Of a DNA stretch of 64,000 nt, positions 24,742 to 33,062 are shown in pieces. Location: contig JAYRWY010000016.1 in NCBI GenBank assembly GCA_041917755.1, positions 159,837 to 223,836 of the forward strand. The letters run 5' to 3'. Source of the stretch: RGZA01 sp041917755. GTDB lineage: Bacteria > Pseudomonadota > Alphaproteobacteria > UBA9219 > RGZA01. A program made the translations under genes and the position numbers. Positions within the stretch are counted from its first letter, which is position 1; every line of letters starts with the position of its first letter. The notes under the pieces were generated by a model, which searched no databases, was not told the origin of the DNA, and saw nothing but the letters and a program-made list of their open reading frames with translations.

Positions 24742-25545
24742 TTAGCCTGAAAGCTTTTTACCGCGTTCATTGGCCGCTATTAATGCCTTACGCATAAGGG
24801 TTTTCAAGGCATCATTCTGCATCAATTCTTGTAATGCAGCTTCAGTCATGCCGCCTTTTACCGCAATATTCTGGTGCATGGTATGTGCAGCGGCTTGCTC
24901 CTGTTTCCACAATGCGGCACTGCCGACCATGGTTTGTTTGGCAAGTGCATTGGACAAATCTTTGGGTAATCCCATTTCGTGACCCAGCTCTCCTAGAATA
25001 TCGCTAAGCAAGTAGAAATAGGCAGGACCACAACCCGAAAGCGCGGTAGCCACATCCATCAAGGATTCATCTTTAAGCCAAGCTGTGCTGCCCAGCATGC
25101 CCAATAATTTTTCAGCATGCTGAATATCCACCATCGTTACCTGGGAATTGCCGACCATCAGCGTTGCGGCCTCCCCTACTTTGGCAGGAAGATTGGGCAT
25201 GACGCGCACAACACGCGCAGATGGGCCAAGTTTCTTTTCATATACTTCGATTTTTTTGCCTGCGGCCACAGACAGGAACAACGCATCGCGGTATTGCGTG
25301 TATTCGGCAATGACATCTTCAAGGATCTGCGGCTTCACCGCAAACATAATAACATCCGGCTTTACATCAGGGGGCAGAGTATTGGGATACGCTACATGGC
25401 GCACGCCCTTTTCCTTTAACCCATGAAGCGATTCAGCATCTGGGGTAATGACCCAGATATTCTCTGCGCCATGCTTGGCAGCCCAAGGTTGCAACATCGC
25501 AAACCCCATATGGCCACATCCAACGAGTACAAGATTTTTTATCAT
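24742..25545 (-). CDS. proC: Pyrroline-5-carboxylate reductase
   Basis: NADPH-dependent last step of proline synthesis. The 267-residue protein has an N-terminal Rossmann motif VGCGHMGFAM (about 7-16), the FAVKPQ motif, VRVMPNLPAKVGEAAT and the dimerisation-domain signature ALSGCGPAYFYLLSDILGELG. ATG 25545 is used; three upstream in-frame codons with another ATG (25572) lack family support. Between ybjN (upstream) and the TetR/COQ9-like gene. Confidence 0.93.
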   Translation of the reverse strand: MIKNLVLVGCGHMGFAMLQPWAAKHGAENIWVITPDAESLHGLKEKGVRHVAYPNTLPPDVKPDVIMFAVKPQILEDVIAEYTQYRDALFLSVAAGKKIEVYEKKLGPSARVVRVMPNLPAKVGEAATLMVGNSQVTMVDIQHAEKLLGMLGSTAWLKDESLMDVATALSGCGPAYFYLLSDILGELGHEMGLPKDLSNALAKQTMVGSAALWKQEQAAAHTMHQNIAVKGGMTEAALQELMQNDALKTLMRKALIAANERGKKLSG

Positions 25546-25615
25546 GCGTAATTTATAGGCGATATCCCCCACCTATTGGAAGGGGGATGCGTCAAGCCGC
25601 CTATTACTATTGATC

Positions 25616-26119
25616 TTAAGCGCGACCAACGGGGTCAAGCATAGCGGCGGTCATGGCTTCTTCAGGGTTTTTGCCGCCCCAAATCACGTATTGGAATGCG
25701 GGATAGAAGCGTTCGCTTTCAGTAATAGCGATTTCTACCATATCTTCGAGTTGTTCCAGCGCAGGGCCATGGGAGCCACGATACAGGCTGGTGTAGCGGA
25801 AAAGCGGGGTCTTTTCCTCCGCGCACAAGTCAAAATGACCAAACCATAAACGGTTATTGATAAGGCCAACTAACTCATAAGTGGATTGAATACGGGGTTC
25901 TTGAACCTTCATATCGAACTGGCAGGTGAACTGCAGCGCAGAGATATCGCGTTGCCAATGGAAATAAAGGCGGTAATTACACCATGCCCCGTTCATCTCC
26001 ACCACCAGTTCATCATCATGGGCACGTTCAAAGTGCCACTGATTGGCGAGGACGATTTCCTCAACCATATCGAGCGGGTTGGGTTGATGCGGCTGTTTTT
26101 CCTGCAACTGCATGGACAT
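25616..26119 (-). CDS. YbjN domain-containing protein
   Basis: 167 residues resembling the YbjN family, predicted type III-secretion-chaperone-like fold, found beside proC in many alphaproteobacteria. Visible features: NPLDMVEEIVLANQWHFERAHDDELVVEMNGAW at about 14-46, LQFTCQFDMKV, and LVGLINNRLWFGHFDL, the most conserved YbjN stretch. Cytoplasmic, function unproven. Expressed from the 247-bp non-coding gap upstream; proC follows after 70 bp. Confidence 0.85.
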   Translation of the reverse strand: MSMQLQEKQPHQPNPLDMVEEIVLANQWHFERAHDDELVVEMNGAWCNYRLYFHWQRDISALQFTCQFDMKVQEPRIQSTYELVGLINNRLWFGHFDLCAEEKTPLFRYTSLYRGSHGPALEQLEDMVEIAITESERFYPAFQYVIWGGKNPEEAMTAAMLDPVGRA

Positions 26120-26366
26120 TAAGTACTGCTCCTAAAAACCAACCTGACGTTCGGCGATTTGTTTGATGGGGTGTTTGAGGCGACGCGGCGCGACGCACCA
26201 AACTGAGTGCCAAGGTGACATAAGCTGAATCTGCGCCGCAAGGGATGTGAACAATTATTTTTCACGGTATTCGCGAAGTGTGATTCAATAGACACGCTTC
26301 GCTGTTCGACCTGTGACTCTTTTGACTCAAAGCTTCAGTAATTACGCGAGTGATTCAGTTATTCGT
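26120..26366. promoter_or_regulatory. Non-coding gap with five GANTC sites and GC-rich inverted repeats
   Basis: No open frame of note between ybjN and the ubiK-like gene (both minus). It holds GANTC at 26227, 26282, 26315, 26324 and 26352, a perfect 7-bp inverted repeat GCGGCGC (26184-26190) / GCGCCGC (26233-26239) with a nested CACC/GGTG pair, and a bulged hairpin GCGAAG..CTTCGC (about 26273-26303). It presumably contains the ybjN promoter; a structured RNA is possible. No DnaA-box consensus is seen. Confidence 0.45.
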
Positions 26367-26708
26367 TCAGATCGCTTTGGATTTGGCACGAGATTTGGCA
26401 GGTGATTTGCCACCTGATTTGCGCGAGGCCTTAACGCCTGATTTGCTTTTTAATGAAGTTTTAATACCTTGAGCACGTTCCAATACCGTAAGACGCGCGC
26501 GAAGCTCTTCTTGAACCCCGCGCATTTCTTTGACCATTTCTTCCAACACTTCGAATTCCGTACGACGAACCAGATTCAAACGACGCGATAAACGCTCAAG
26601 ACGCTCAACACTCAGCGATTCAATTTCCTGGCGCAGGCTGGTTGCGGAAATAAAAACCTGGCTGCCAATTTTTCCTAAACGGCCTAATAAACGTTCTTTT
26701 TGTGTCAC
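26367..26708 (-). CDS. UbiK/BMFP family accessory protein
   Basis: 113-residue membrane-fusogenic coiled-coil protein (DUF526/BMFP). The N-terminal 85 residues form an amphipathic helix then a coiled coil (RTEFEVLEEMVKEMRGVQEELRARLTVLE), as in UbiK, which helps ubiquinone biosynthesis by scaffolding the Ubi complex. The C-terminal 30 residues are Lys/Ser/Arg-rich (KSGGKSPAKSRAKSKAI), common in alphaproteobacterial members. GTG start at 26708 with AAGGAG upstream. Divergent from lgt. Confidence 0.85.
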   Translation of the reverse strand: MTQKERLLGRLGKIGSQVFISATSLRQEIESLSVERLERLSRRLNLVRRTEFEVLEEMVKEMRGVQEELRARLTVLERAQGIKTSLKSKSGVKASRKSGGKSPAKSRAKSKAI

Positions 26709-26710
26709 GG

Positions 26711-26741
26711 TTGCTCCTTTTTGAATCGGTCTTTATATAAT
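26711..26741 (+). promoter_or_regulatory. Predicted promoter giving a leaderless or near-leaderless lgt transcript
   Basis: TTGCTC (26711-26716) and a perfect TATAAT (26736-26741) are separated by 19 bp. The lgt ATG begins only four bases after the -10 box, so transcription would start at or within a few bases of the start codon. No Shine-Dalgarno is present before lgt, which agrees with a leaderless mRNA. Confidence 0.45.
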
Positions 26742-26745
26742 ACAT

Positions 26746-27534
26746 ATGCTCACATTTCCCAACATTGATCCTATTGCCCTGCAAATCGGCCCTTTGGCTA
26801 TAAGGTGGTATGCGCTTGCGTATATCGCGGGTGTGATTCTTGGATGGCGGTATGCCCAAACACTAGCAAGACGTTTTCAAACAGGCGTCAATGACGAGCA
26901 TTTCACTGACTTTGTTAGCTGGGTAGTGATTGGAATTCTGCTTGGTGGGCGATTTGGATATGTGCTGTTTTATAATTTCGATTTTTACATCGAGCATCCG
27001 CTTGATGCGCTGATGATCTGGCATGGCGGAATGTCCTTTCACGGTGGATTGCTTGGCGTAATTATTTCTGCACTTTTATTTTGCCGTCATCACGGGCTAC
27101 GTTTTTTTGCATTCACGGATATTATGGCGTGCGTCACGCCATTTGGATTATTGTTCGGACGTATCGCAAACTTTATCAATGGCGAGCTGTACGGGCGAAC
27201 CAGTGATGTACCATGGGCCATGGTATTCCCGCGTGGTGGCGATTTACCGCGGCACCCCAGCCAACTGTATGAAGCAGGATTAGAAGGCCTGTTATTATTG
27301 GTTATCCTAGGGATGCTTGCACGGCAACAAGCACTTCAAGCACGTGAAGGCTTCCTATCCGGCATGTTCCTTATTCTTTACGGTCTATTCCGTTCATTTG
27401 CTGAATGCTTCCGTGAACCTGATATCCAGATCGGCTTTTTGGCAGGCGGAGCAACCATGGGACAAATTCTGTCCATCCCCATGATTGCCTTTGGCGTATG
27501 GCTGGTATGGAAGAGCAAGCCCATTAAAAACTGA
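26746..27534 (+). CDS. lgt: Prolipoprotein diacylglyceryl transferase
   Basis: Transfers diacylglycerol from phosphatidylglycerol to the lipobox cysteine of prelipoproteins; inner membrane. 262 residues with seven TM segments. Typical start FPNIDPIALQIGPLAIRWYALAY, then HGGMSFHGGLLG and the signature GRIANFINGELYGR, and RHPSQLYEAGLEG. The start is fixed by family similarity despite lacking a ribosome-binding site. Followed after 8 bp by the MidA-like gene. Confidence 0.96.
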   Translation: MLTFPNIDPIALQIGPLAIRWYALAYIAGVILGWRYAQTLARRFQTGVNDEHFTDFVSWVVIGILLGGRFGYVLFYNFDFYIEHPLDALMIWHGGMSFHGGLLGVIISALLFCRHHGLRFFAFTDIMACVTPFGLLFGRIANFINGELYGRTSDVPWAMVFPRGGDLPRHPSQLYEAGLEGLLLLVILGMLARQQALQAREGFLSGMFLILYGLFRSFAECFREPDIQIGFLAGGATMGQILSIPMIAFGVWLVWKSKPIKN

Positions 27535-27542
27535 TCACCGAT

Positions 27543-28616
27543 ATGAATGCACTTGAAACACACCTTCGTGACAAAATTCAAGCCGAAGGCCCCATTCCAT
27601 TTAGCCGCTTTATGGAGCTGTGCTTATTCCATGAACAATACGGCTATTATAATACCCATGACCCATTGCGTGATTTTGCAACCGCACCGGAAATTAGCCA
27701 GCTATTTGGAGAGATGGTTGGGTTATGGTGTATTGATAGCTGGATGAAGCTTGGCTCACCGGCATCATTCACCTTACTGGAATGCGGCCCCGGACGCGGA
27801 ACATTAATGGCCGATATTTTGCGTACCACCACATTAGTGCCGGAGTTCATGAAAGCGGCACAAGTGGTTATGTTAGAAAAAAGCCCGCTGTTAAAGCAAA
27901 AGCAGCAAGAAGCACTAAGCCAGCATAAAGTGACATGGGTTGAGCAACTCACGGATATTCCGTCACAAAAGACCATCATGATATGCAATGAATTCTTTGA
28001 TGCATTCCCGGTGCAGCCTTTTGTAAAAACACGCCATGGCTGGGGCGAACGTGCCGTGCATTGCAATAACATCGGCTTCACCTATGCGGTCTTAACACCG
28101 GATGAACAAAAGCAATCCTACTTTACTGACGTAATCTTTGCCGAGGCACCAGATGGCGCGATAGCCGAAGTAAATATTGCGGCCAATGCATGGATTAAAG
28201 ATTTTTCCAATCATCTGAAGCAACATGGTGGCACAGCGCTTATTATTGATTATGGATATGCAGGGCCGCAACTTGCCAATACGGTGCAAGCTATCCACCG
28301 CAAAAAAATGTCCCCGGTGTTCAAGCATGCAGGTGAAGCAGACATTACTGTTCATGTTGATTTTACACCGTTTCAAATCATTGCGAGCGGAGCAGGCATT
28401 ACGGCATCTCCGCTGATTACCATGCGCGATTTCTTGCTGGCATGCGGCATTGAAACGCGCGCCGAGCGCCTGAAAGCAAAGGCCAATACAGAACAGCAAG
28501 AGCAGATTGATGCGGGATTAAAGCGTTTAATAGATAAAGACCAGATGGGGCACTTATTCAAGGTGCTCAGCCTATACCACACCGCCATGGCACCGCCGAT
28601 TGGAAGCGATATATGA
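27543..28616 (+). CDS. MidA/NDUFAF7-type SAM-dependent methyltransferase
   Basis: 357-residue class I methyltransferase of the MidA family (mitochondrial NDUFAF7 symmetrically dimethylates an arginine of complex I subunit NDUFS2). Visible: IPFSRFMELCLFHEQYGYY, YATAPE-type motif (DFATAPEISQLFGEMVG), SAM motif LLECGPGRGTLMADILR, NEFFDAFPV and IDYGYAG. In this context it probably modifies NADH dehydrogenase. The ATGA junction with pgeF (4-bp overlap) shows translational coupling. Confidence 0.9.
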   Translation: MNALETHLRDKIQAEGPIPFSRFMELCLFHEQYGYYNTHDPLRDFATAPEISQLFGEMVGLWCIDSWMKLGSPASFTLLECGPGRGTLMADILRTTTLVPEFMKAAQVVMLEKSPLLKQKQQEALSQHKVTWVEQLTDIPSQKTIMICNEFFDAFPVQPFVKTRHGWGERAVHCNNIGFTYAVLTPDEQKQSYFTDVIFAEAPDGAIAEVNIAANAWIKDFSNHLKQHGGTALIIDYGYAGPQLANTVQAIHRKKMSPVFKHAGEADITVHVDFTPFQIIASGAGITASPLITMRDFLLACGIETRAERLKAKANTEQQEQIDAGLKRLIDKDQMGHLFKVLSLYHTAMAPPIGSDI

Positions 28617-29386
28617 CCGTTCCCCACCTTACACACCCATCGTTCCAGTTTAATAAGATAGGCTATGGATTTTTTGGCCGCAAAGGCGGCGTCAGTGATA
28701 ACTCCTTTGCGAGTTTGAATTGTGGCATGGGGTCGGGCGACTTACTTGATAATGTATATGAAAACCACCGCCGTATTGCCGGTGAATTTAGTCTGGATGC
28801 AAGTCGATTATTATTTTGCAAACAAATCCATTCAAACAAAGTGGTAACTATTACCACACCATGGGAGCGACATTTGCGCCCAGAAGCCGATGCCATGGTT
28901 ACCAAAGAGAAAAATGTTGCGTTGGCTGTGATGTCAGCCGATTGTGCACCCGTTTTATTTTATGAGCCAAATGCAGGTATTATTGCGGCCGCGCATAGCG
29001 GCTGGCGCGGTGCAATTGGCGGCGTTTTGGATGAAACCATCCGGGCCATGAGCGCATTAGGCGGCATACCAGACGCTATTCATGTGTGCATCGGGCCATG
29101 CGTGCAGCAAGATTCATACGAGGTAAGCCAGGAATTCTACGATGAATTTATGCAAGAACATGCAGCCAATCAGGCGTTTTTTAAGCCATCGGAAAAGCCA
29201 GCTCATTACCAGTTTAATTTGCCGGCCTATGCGCAGCATCGCCTACAAAAGCTGGGCATCAAGCATATCTCGGCATTATCCCATGACACCTTGAGTGATG
29301 AAGAAAACTTTTTTAGTTATCGCCGCAGAACCGTGCGCGATGAACTACAAAACGGCATTCAAATGAGTGTGATCACGCTACGGTAA
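28613..29386 (+). CDS. pgeF: Peptidoglycan editing factor PgeF (YfiH/laccase-domain family)
   Basis: 257-residue multicopper-like family protein; the E. coli homologue removes wrongly incorporated L-serine precursors in peptidoglycan. Key residues visible: FCKQIHS (His ligand), MSADCAPVLFYEP (Cys ligand) and AAHSGWRGAIGGV (His ligand), then IGPCVQQDSYEV and FSYRR near the C-terminus. Start overlaps the MidA-like stop; terminates 10 bp before the convergent trpS stop. Confidence 0.92.
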   Translation: MTVPHLTHPSFQFNKIGYGFFGRKGGVSDNSFASLNCGMGSGDLLDNVYENHRRIAGEFSLDASRLLFCKQIHSNKVVTITTPWERHLRPEADAMVTKEKNVALAVMSADCAPVLFYEPNAGIIAAAHSGWRGAIGGVLDETIRAMSALGGIPDAIHVCIGPCVQQDSYEVSQEFYDEFMQEHAANQAFFKPSEKPAHYQFNLPAYAQHRLQKLGIKHISALSHDTLSDEENFFSYRRRTVRDELQNGIQMSVITLR

Positions 29387-29396
29387 CGTTGAAGCA

Positions 29397-30398
29397 TCAA
29401 TTGGCTGACCAAAGACCAACGATTTGCTTAATCTCTTTAAGATTATTCTCGGCGATTTCGCGGGCACGATGTAATGACTTTAATATCATGCGGTCGATTT
29501 CAGCCGGGTCTGCCATATAATCGCTCATGCGTTTGGTAATGGGCGCGAGATTAGCAACAGCCACTTCAATTAAACCTGTTTTAAATTCCGAGAAAGTTTT
29601 GCCGGCAAAGCGATTTACCACCGCTTCTTTCTTTTCATCGTTTAGCGCGGCATAAATCGTTATCAGGTTATCGGCTTCAGGGCGGGTTTTTAGTTCTTCC
29701 AAGCTGGATGGGCATGGCAATGGATCCGTCTTAGCCTTTTTAATTTTCAATGCGATAGTATCGGCGTTGTCCACCAGATTGATGCGCGAATAATCGCTTT
29801 CATCGGATTTGCTCATTTTCTTTGTGCCATCGCGCAGGCTCATGACGCGCGTGGCTTCACCCATAATCTGCGGCTCTGGCAACGGGAAGTATTCAACGCC
29901 GTAATGACGATTGAATGCTCCCGCGATATCACGCGCCAGTTCCAGATGCTGCTTTTGGTCTTCGCCCACAGGGACATGGGTTGCTTTATAAATGAGGATA
30001 TCCGCAGCCATTAGTACGGGATAAGCGTAAAGGCCGAGACATTCATTATCTTTGTTCTTTGAAGCCTTTTCCTTGAACTGGGTCATGCGATTGAGCCAGC
30101 CAAGCGGTGTATGGTTGGCCAATATCCAGTTAAGATAAGTATGTTCGGGTACGGCGCTTTGCGGATAGACCGCGCAATGTTTCGGGTCGATGCCGGCAGC
30201 ATAAAATGCCGCCGCGACTTCACGTGTGCTTTGAGCAAGCTTGGCAGGATCTTGCGGGACGGTAATCGCGTGCAAATCCATCACACCATAAAAACATTCA
30301 AAGTCTTGCTGCAGCTTAACCCAGTTGCGTAGCGCGCCAAGGTAATTGCCAAGGTGTAGCTGACCAGTTGATTGCATGCCGGAAAAAATACGTTTCAT
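29397..30398 (-). CDS. trpS: Tryptophanyl-tRNA synthetase
   Basis: Class I synthetase charging tRNA-Trp. 333 residues, with the HIGH-type motif in STGQLHLGNYLGALRNW (residues 10-26), DLHAITVPQDP, and KMSKS in KKMSKSDESDYSRI. Full length. It lies 16 bp after murJ, an arrangement common in alphaproteobacteria. Confidence 0.97.
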   Translation of the reverse strand: MKRIFSGMQSTGQLHLGNYLGALRNWVKLQQDFECFYGVMDLHAITVPQDPAKLAQSTREVAAAFYAAGIDPKHCAVYPQSAVPEHTYLNWILANHTPLGWLNRMTQFKEKASKNKDNECLGLYAYPVLMAADILIYKATHVPVGEDQKQHLELARDIAGAFNRHYGVEYFPLPEPQIMGEATRVMSLRDGTKKMSKSDESDYSRINLVDNADTIALKIKKAKTDPLPCPSSLEELKTRPEADNLITIYAALNDEKKEAVVNRFAGKTFSEFKTGLIEVAVANLAPITKRMSDYMADPAEIDRMILKSLHRAREIAENNLKEIKQIVGLWSAN

Positions 30399-30414
30399 TG
30401 CTTTACTCTTAATT

Positions 30415-31965
30415 CTATTTTTCTTTTTTTATCATCTTCATGACGTCTTTGACAGTCATTGCGCCTGTCAGCTGTAATGCCGATACATATACTATGCAGG
30501 CAGAGCCAAGATAAGCCCCTAAAATTGCTACATCCAGCCATTTACCCCCGGTTTGCAAATGGGCATCAACAAGCCCAGATATCCCCCATAGAAACACGGC
30601 CATGCAGCCTGCACAAAAGGCGATTTTGATCATATGGGGCATAAAGCTGTTGTCCAGACGCAGCAATTTTGAGCGTTTTAATGCAACGACCAGCATAATG
30701 ACATTGGCCCACGATGCGATGGAGGTAGCCAGCGCCACCCCGACATGGCCCATGATTTTCAATAAGCCCATGGCGAATAGTATATTCAGCACCACCGATA
30801 TGATGGCGGTCTTTACCGGTGTCTTGGTATCGTGATGAGCGAAGAAAATTGTGCTAAGAATTTTAATGAGAATGAATGGAAGAATGCCAAACACATAAGC
30901 AGTGAGCGCCGCAGACGTATTCACGGTGTCTTCAGCTGTGAAGGCGCCGTGCTGGAATAATACCTGAACGATTTCCCTAGCCGCCAAGCCAAGTCCGATG
31001 GCCGCAGGCAAGCCAAGGATCATACCGAATTCCAATGCGCGTGTTGTGTAATGCCGTGCACCATTGACGTCATTTGACTGCACACGGGACGACAAAATGG
31101 GAAGCAAGGTAGTGGCAATGGCAATGCCAATAATGCCCAACGGTAATTGATTGAGACGGTCGGCATAAAATAACCAAGAGACGCTACCGGTTGGCAGCAA
31201 TGATGCCAAAATGGTCGACATCGCCAGATTGATTTGCGATGCGCCCGCGCCAATGGCGCCCGGGCCAATACGTACAAAGAGTTCTTTGACGCGTACCGTT
31301 AGTTTGGGCAGCAACAGCGCAGGTGACACACCCATTTTTTTACAATGCCCTGCCAGCCACACCCATTGAATAATAGCCGAGAACGGCACAGCTATTGCCA
31401 TCGCAAGACCCGGTTCCATGTGTATAACGGGGCTAATTGCCAACGCGGCAATCATCATTAAATTAAAGGCAATAGGCGCAGCAGCACCCGGGCCAAACTT
31501 ATGGTTAGAATTTAACACGCTGGCCAATAAGGCCACGCCAGATACCAACAGCAAATATGGAAATGTGATGCGGGCATAATTGACCGCTAAATCGTAAACT
31601 TCAGGTCTGGAATGAAAGCCAGGCGCAAGAACAAACATTGCCCATGGCATGATGAGTATCATGATAAAGGTGAAGGGCAATAAGACCGCCATCAGCACCG
31701 ACAGCGCCTGACCTGCAAATGAATTTGCTTCCTGCTGCCCGCCTTCAGCTTTAGCTTTGGAATACAAAGGAACGAAGGCAGCACTAAACGCGCCTTCGGC
31801 AAAAAGCGAGCGGAAAAGATTTGGGACGCGCAATGCCACGAAAAACGCATCGGATACAGGGCCCGCACCTATAACATTTGCTGCCATGGTATCGCGCACA
31901 AAGCCGGATAAACGGCTAAGCATGGTCATACCGGACACAGTGAGGATGGATTTAATGAAGCTCAT
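30415..31965 (-). CDS. murJ: Lipid II flippase MurJ
   Basis: Exports lipid II across the inner membrane for cell-wall synthesis. 516 residues and about 14 hydrophobic helices of the MOP superfamily. Family stretches: SGFVRDTMAANVIGAGPVSDAFFVALRVPNLFRSLFAEGAFSAAFVPLY region (residues 20-68), PLGIIGIAIATTLLPILS and IKILSTIFFAHHDTKTPVK. Start ATG 31965. First gene of murJ-trpS. Confidence 0.95.
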   Translation of the reverse strand: MSFIKSILTVSGMTMLSRLSGFVRDTMAANVIGAGPVSDAFFVALRVPNLFRSLFAEGAFSAAFVPLYSKAKAEGGQQEANSFAGQALSVLMAVLLPFTFIMILIMPWAMFVLAPGFHSRPEVYDLAVNYARITFPYLLLVSGVALLASVLNSNHKFGPGAAAPIAFNLMMIAALAISPVIHMEPGLAMAIAVPFSAIIQWVWLAGHCKKMGVSPALLLPKLTVRVKELFVRIGPGAIGAGASQINLAMSTILASLLPTGSVSWLFYADRLNQLPLGIIGIAIATTLLPILSSRVQSNDVNGARHYTTRALEFGMILGLPAAIGLGLAAREIVQVLFQHGAFTAEDTVNTSAALTAYVFGILPFILIKILSTIFFAHHDTKTPVKTAIISVVLNILFAMGLLKIMGHVGVALATSIASWANVIMLVVALKRSKLLRLDNSFMPHMIKIAFCAGCMAVFLWGISGLVDAHLQTGGKWLDVAILGAYLGSACIVYVSALQLTGAMTVKDVMKMIKKEK

Positions 31966-32004
31966 AACTCATCATCAATACAAAATGATGCGGCGAGCGC
32001 AAGA

Positions 32005-32961
32005 CTAATAGCCCTTTTTAGGGTCAATTAGGTTATGCAGCGGCTTGCCTGCCACAAAGGCCTGCGCATTCTCCTGCAACAAAGTGGCAGCTTTGGCATA
32101 AAAACGCTGCCCGCCACCCGCGACATGCGGAGAGATAATGAGGTTGTCGAGCGCCCATAGGGGCGATTCTTTGGGCAATGGTTCCTCTCCCACTACATCA
32201 AGGGCTGCCCCTGCAATGCGTTTGTTCTTCAGTGCATCTATTAGCGCATCTTCATCCAATGCACTGCCCCGACCAATATTAACCAGCCATGCATGGGGTT
32301 GCATGCGTGCAATGAATTCACGCGACAGGATACCGCGCGTTTGTGGCGTTTCAGGCAATACCGAAATAATTGCATCGGCACTTTCGACTAGATTCAATAC
32401 ATCACTAACTGCGTGTGTTAAAAAACCTTCACGTACACCTGCGTTACTGGCCACGCCTTCCACAATTGCGCCGAATGATTTGAGGCGATGTGCCATTTCA
32501 AGGCCGATGGTTCCCATGCCTAAAATCAATACTTTTGAATCTTCCAGGGTATGAAGTGCCTTGCCCTCCATCTGAATATTATAGGCGGCTCTGTCCCATG
32601 TACGCTGATGTTGTAGATCGCGCCAGCGATGCAGTTGACGTACTGCAGATAACAGTAGCGTGACGCCAAGCTCTGCGGTTGGTGCGCAGTGCAAATTACT
32701 GCCATTGGATAAAATAAACTCCTTGGGCAATTGCGGTGCACTGAGCACGTGATCAACACCAGCCGCCAAAGTTTGTATCCATTTTAAATTCGGCATGGAT
32801 GCAAGCAATGGATGCAATACCGGATTGCCAAGCCGCCAGACCACTAATGCATCGGCATCAAGACCATCTGTAATGGGGCCCTTGGCAGGAAAGCGCACTA
32901 CATCAAAAGGCAGTTCGGGTAATGGCGCGATAAAACTATCTGGAATAAGGATTTTGGGCAT
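32005..32961 (-). CDS. D-2-hydroxyacid dehydrogenase (GhrA-like)
   Basis: 318-residue NAD(P)-dependent dehydrogenase. C-terminal cofactor domain motif LGMGTIGLEMA, catalytic Arg in LVNIGRGSALDEDAL, Glu region DVVGEEPLP and catalytic His in IISPHVAGGG. The lack of strong similarity to SerA and the short length suggest a glyoxylate/hydroxypyruvate reductase-like enzyme; exact substrate unknown. Stands alone, 39 bp from the start of murJ on the same strand but separated by an untranslated gap. Confidence 0.85.
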   Translation of the reverse strand: MPKILIPDSFIAPLPELPFDVVRFPAKGPITDGLDADALVVWRLGNPVLHPLLASMPNLKWIQTLAAGVDHVLSAPQLPKEFILSNGSNLHCAPTAELGVTLLLSAVRQLHRWRDLQHQRTWDRAAYNIQMEGKALHTLEDSKVLILGMGTIGLEMAHRLKSFGAIVEGVASNAGVREGFLTHAVSDVLNLVESADAIISVLPETPQTRGILSREFIARMQPHAWLVNIGRGSALDEDALIDALKNKRIAGAALDVVGEEPLPKESPLWALDNLIISPHVAGGGQRFYAKAATLLQENAQAFVAGKPLHNLIDPKKGY

Positions 32962-33062
32962 AAAAACTCATGTCTCGTCACTTGTGTGAAGTGTCCTGAT
33001 TTTCTATGATACGGATGAATTTATCCAGCACATTATACATTACTTTTTTGAAGGTGAACCAC

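Noticed and set aside
26120..26366. Replication origin
   Set aside because: GANTC density is suggestive but no DnaA-box consensus (TTATCCACA) and no AT-rich unwinding stretch are seen; neighbouring genes are not typical origin markers.
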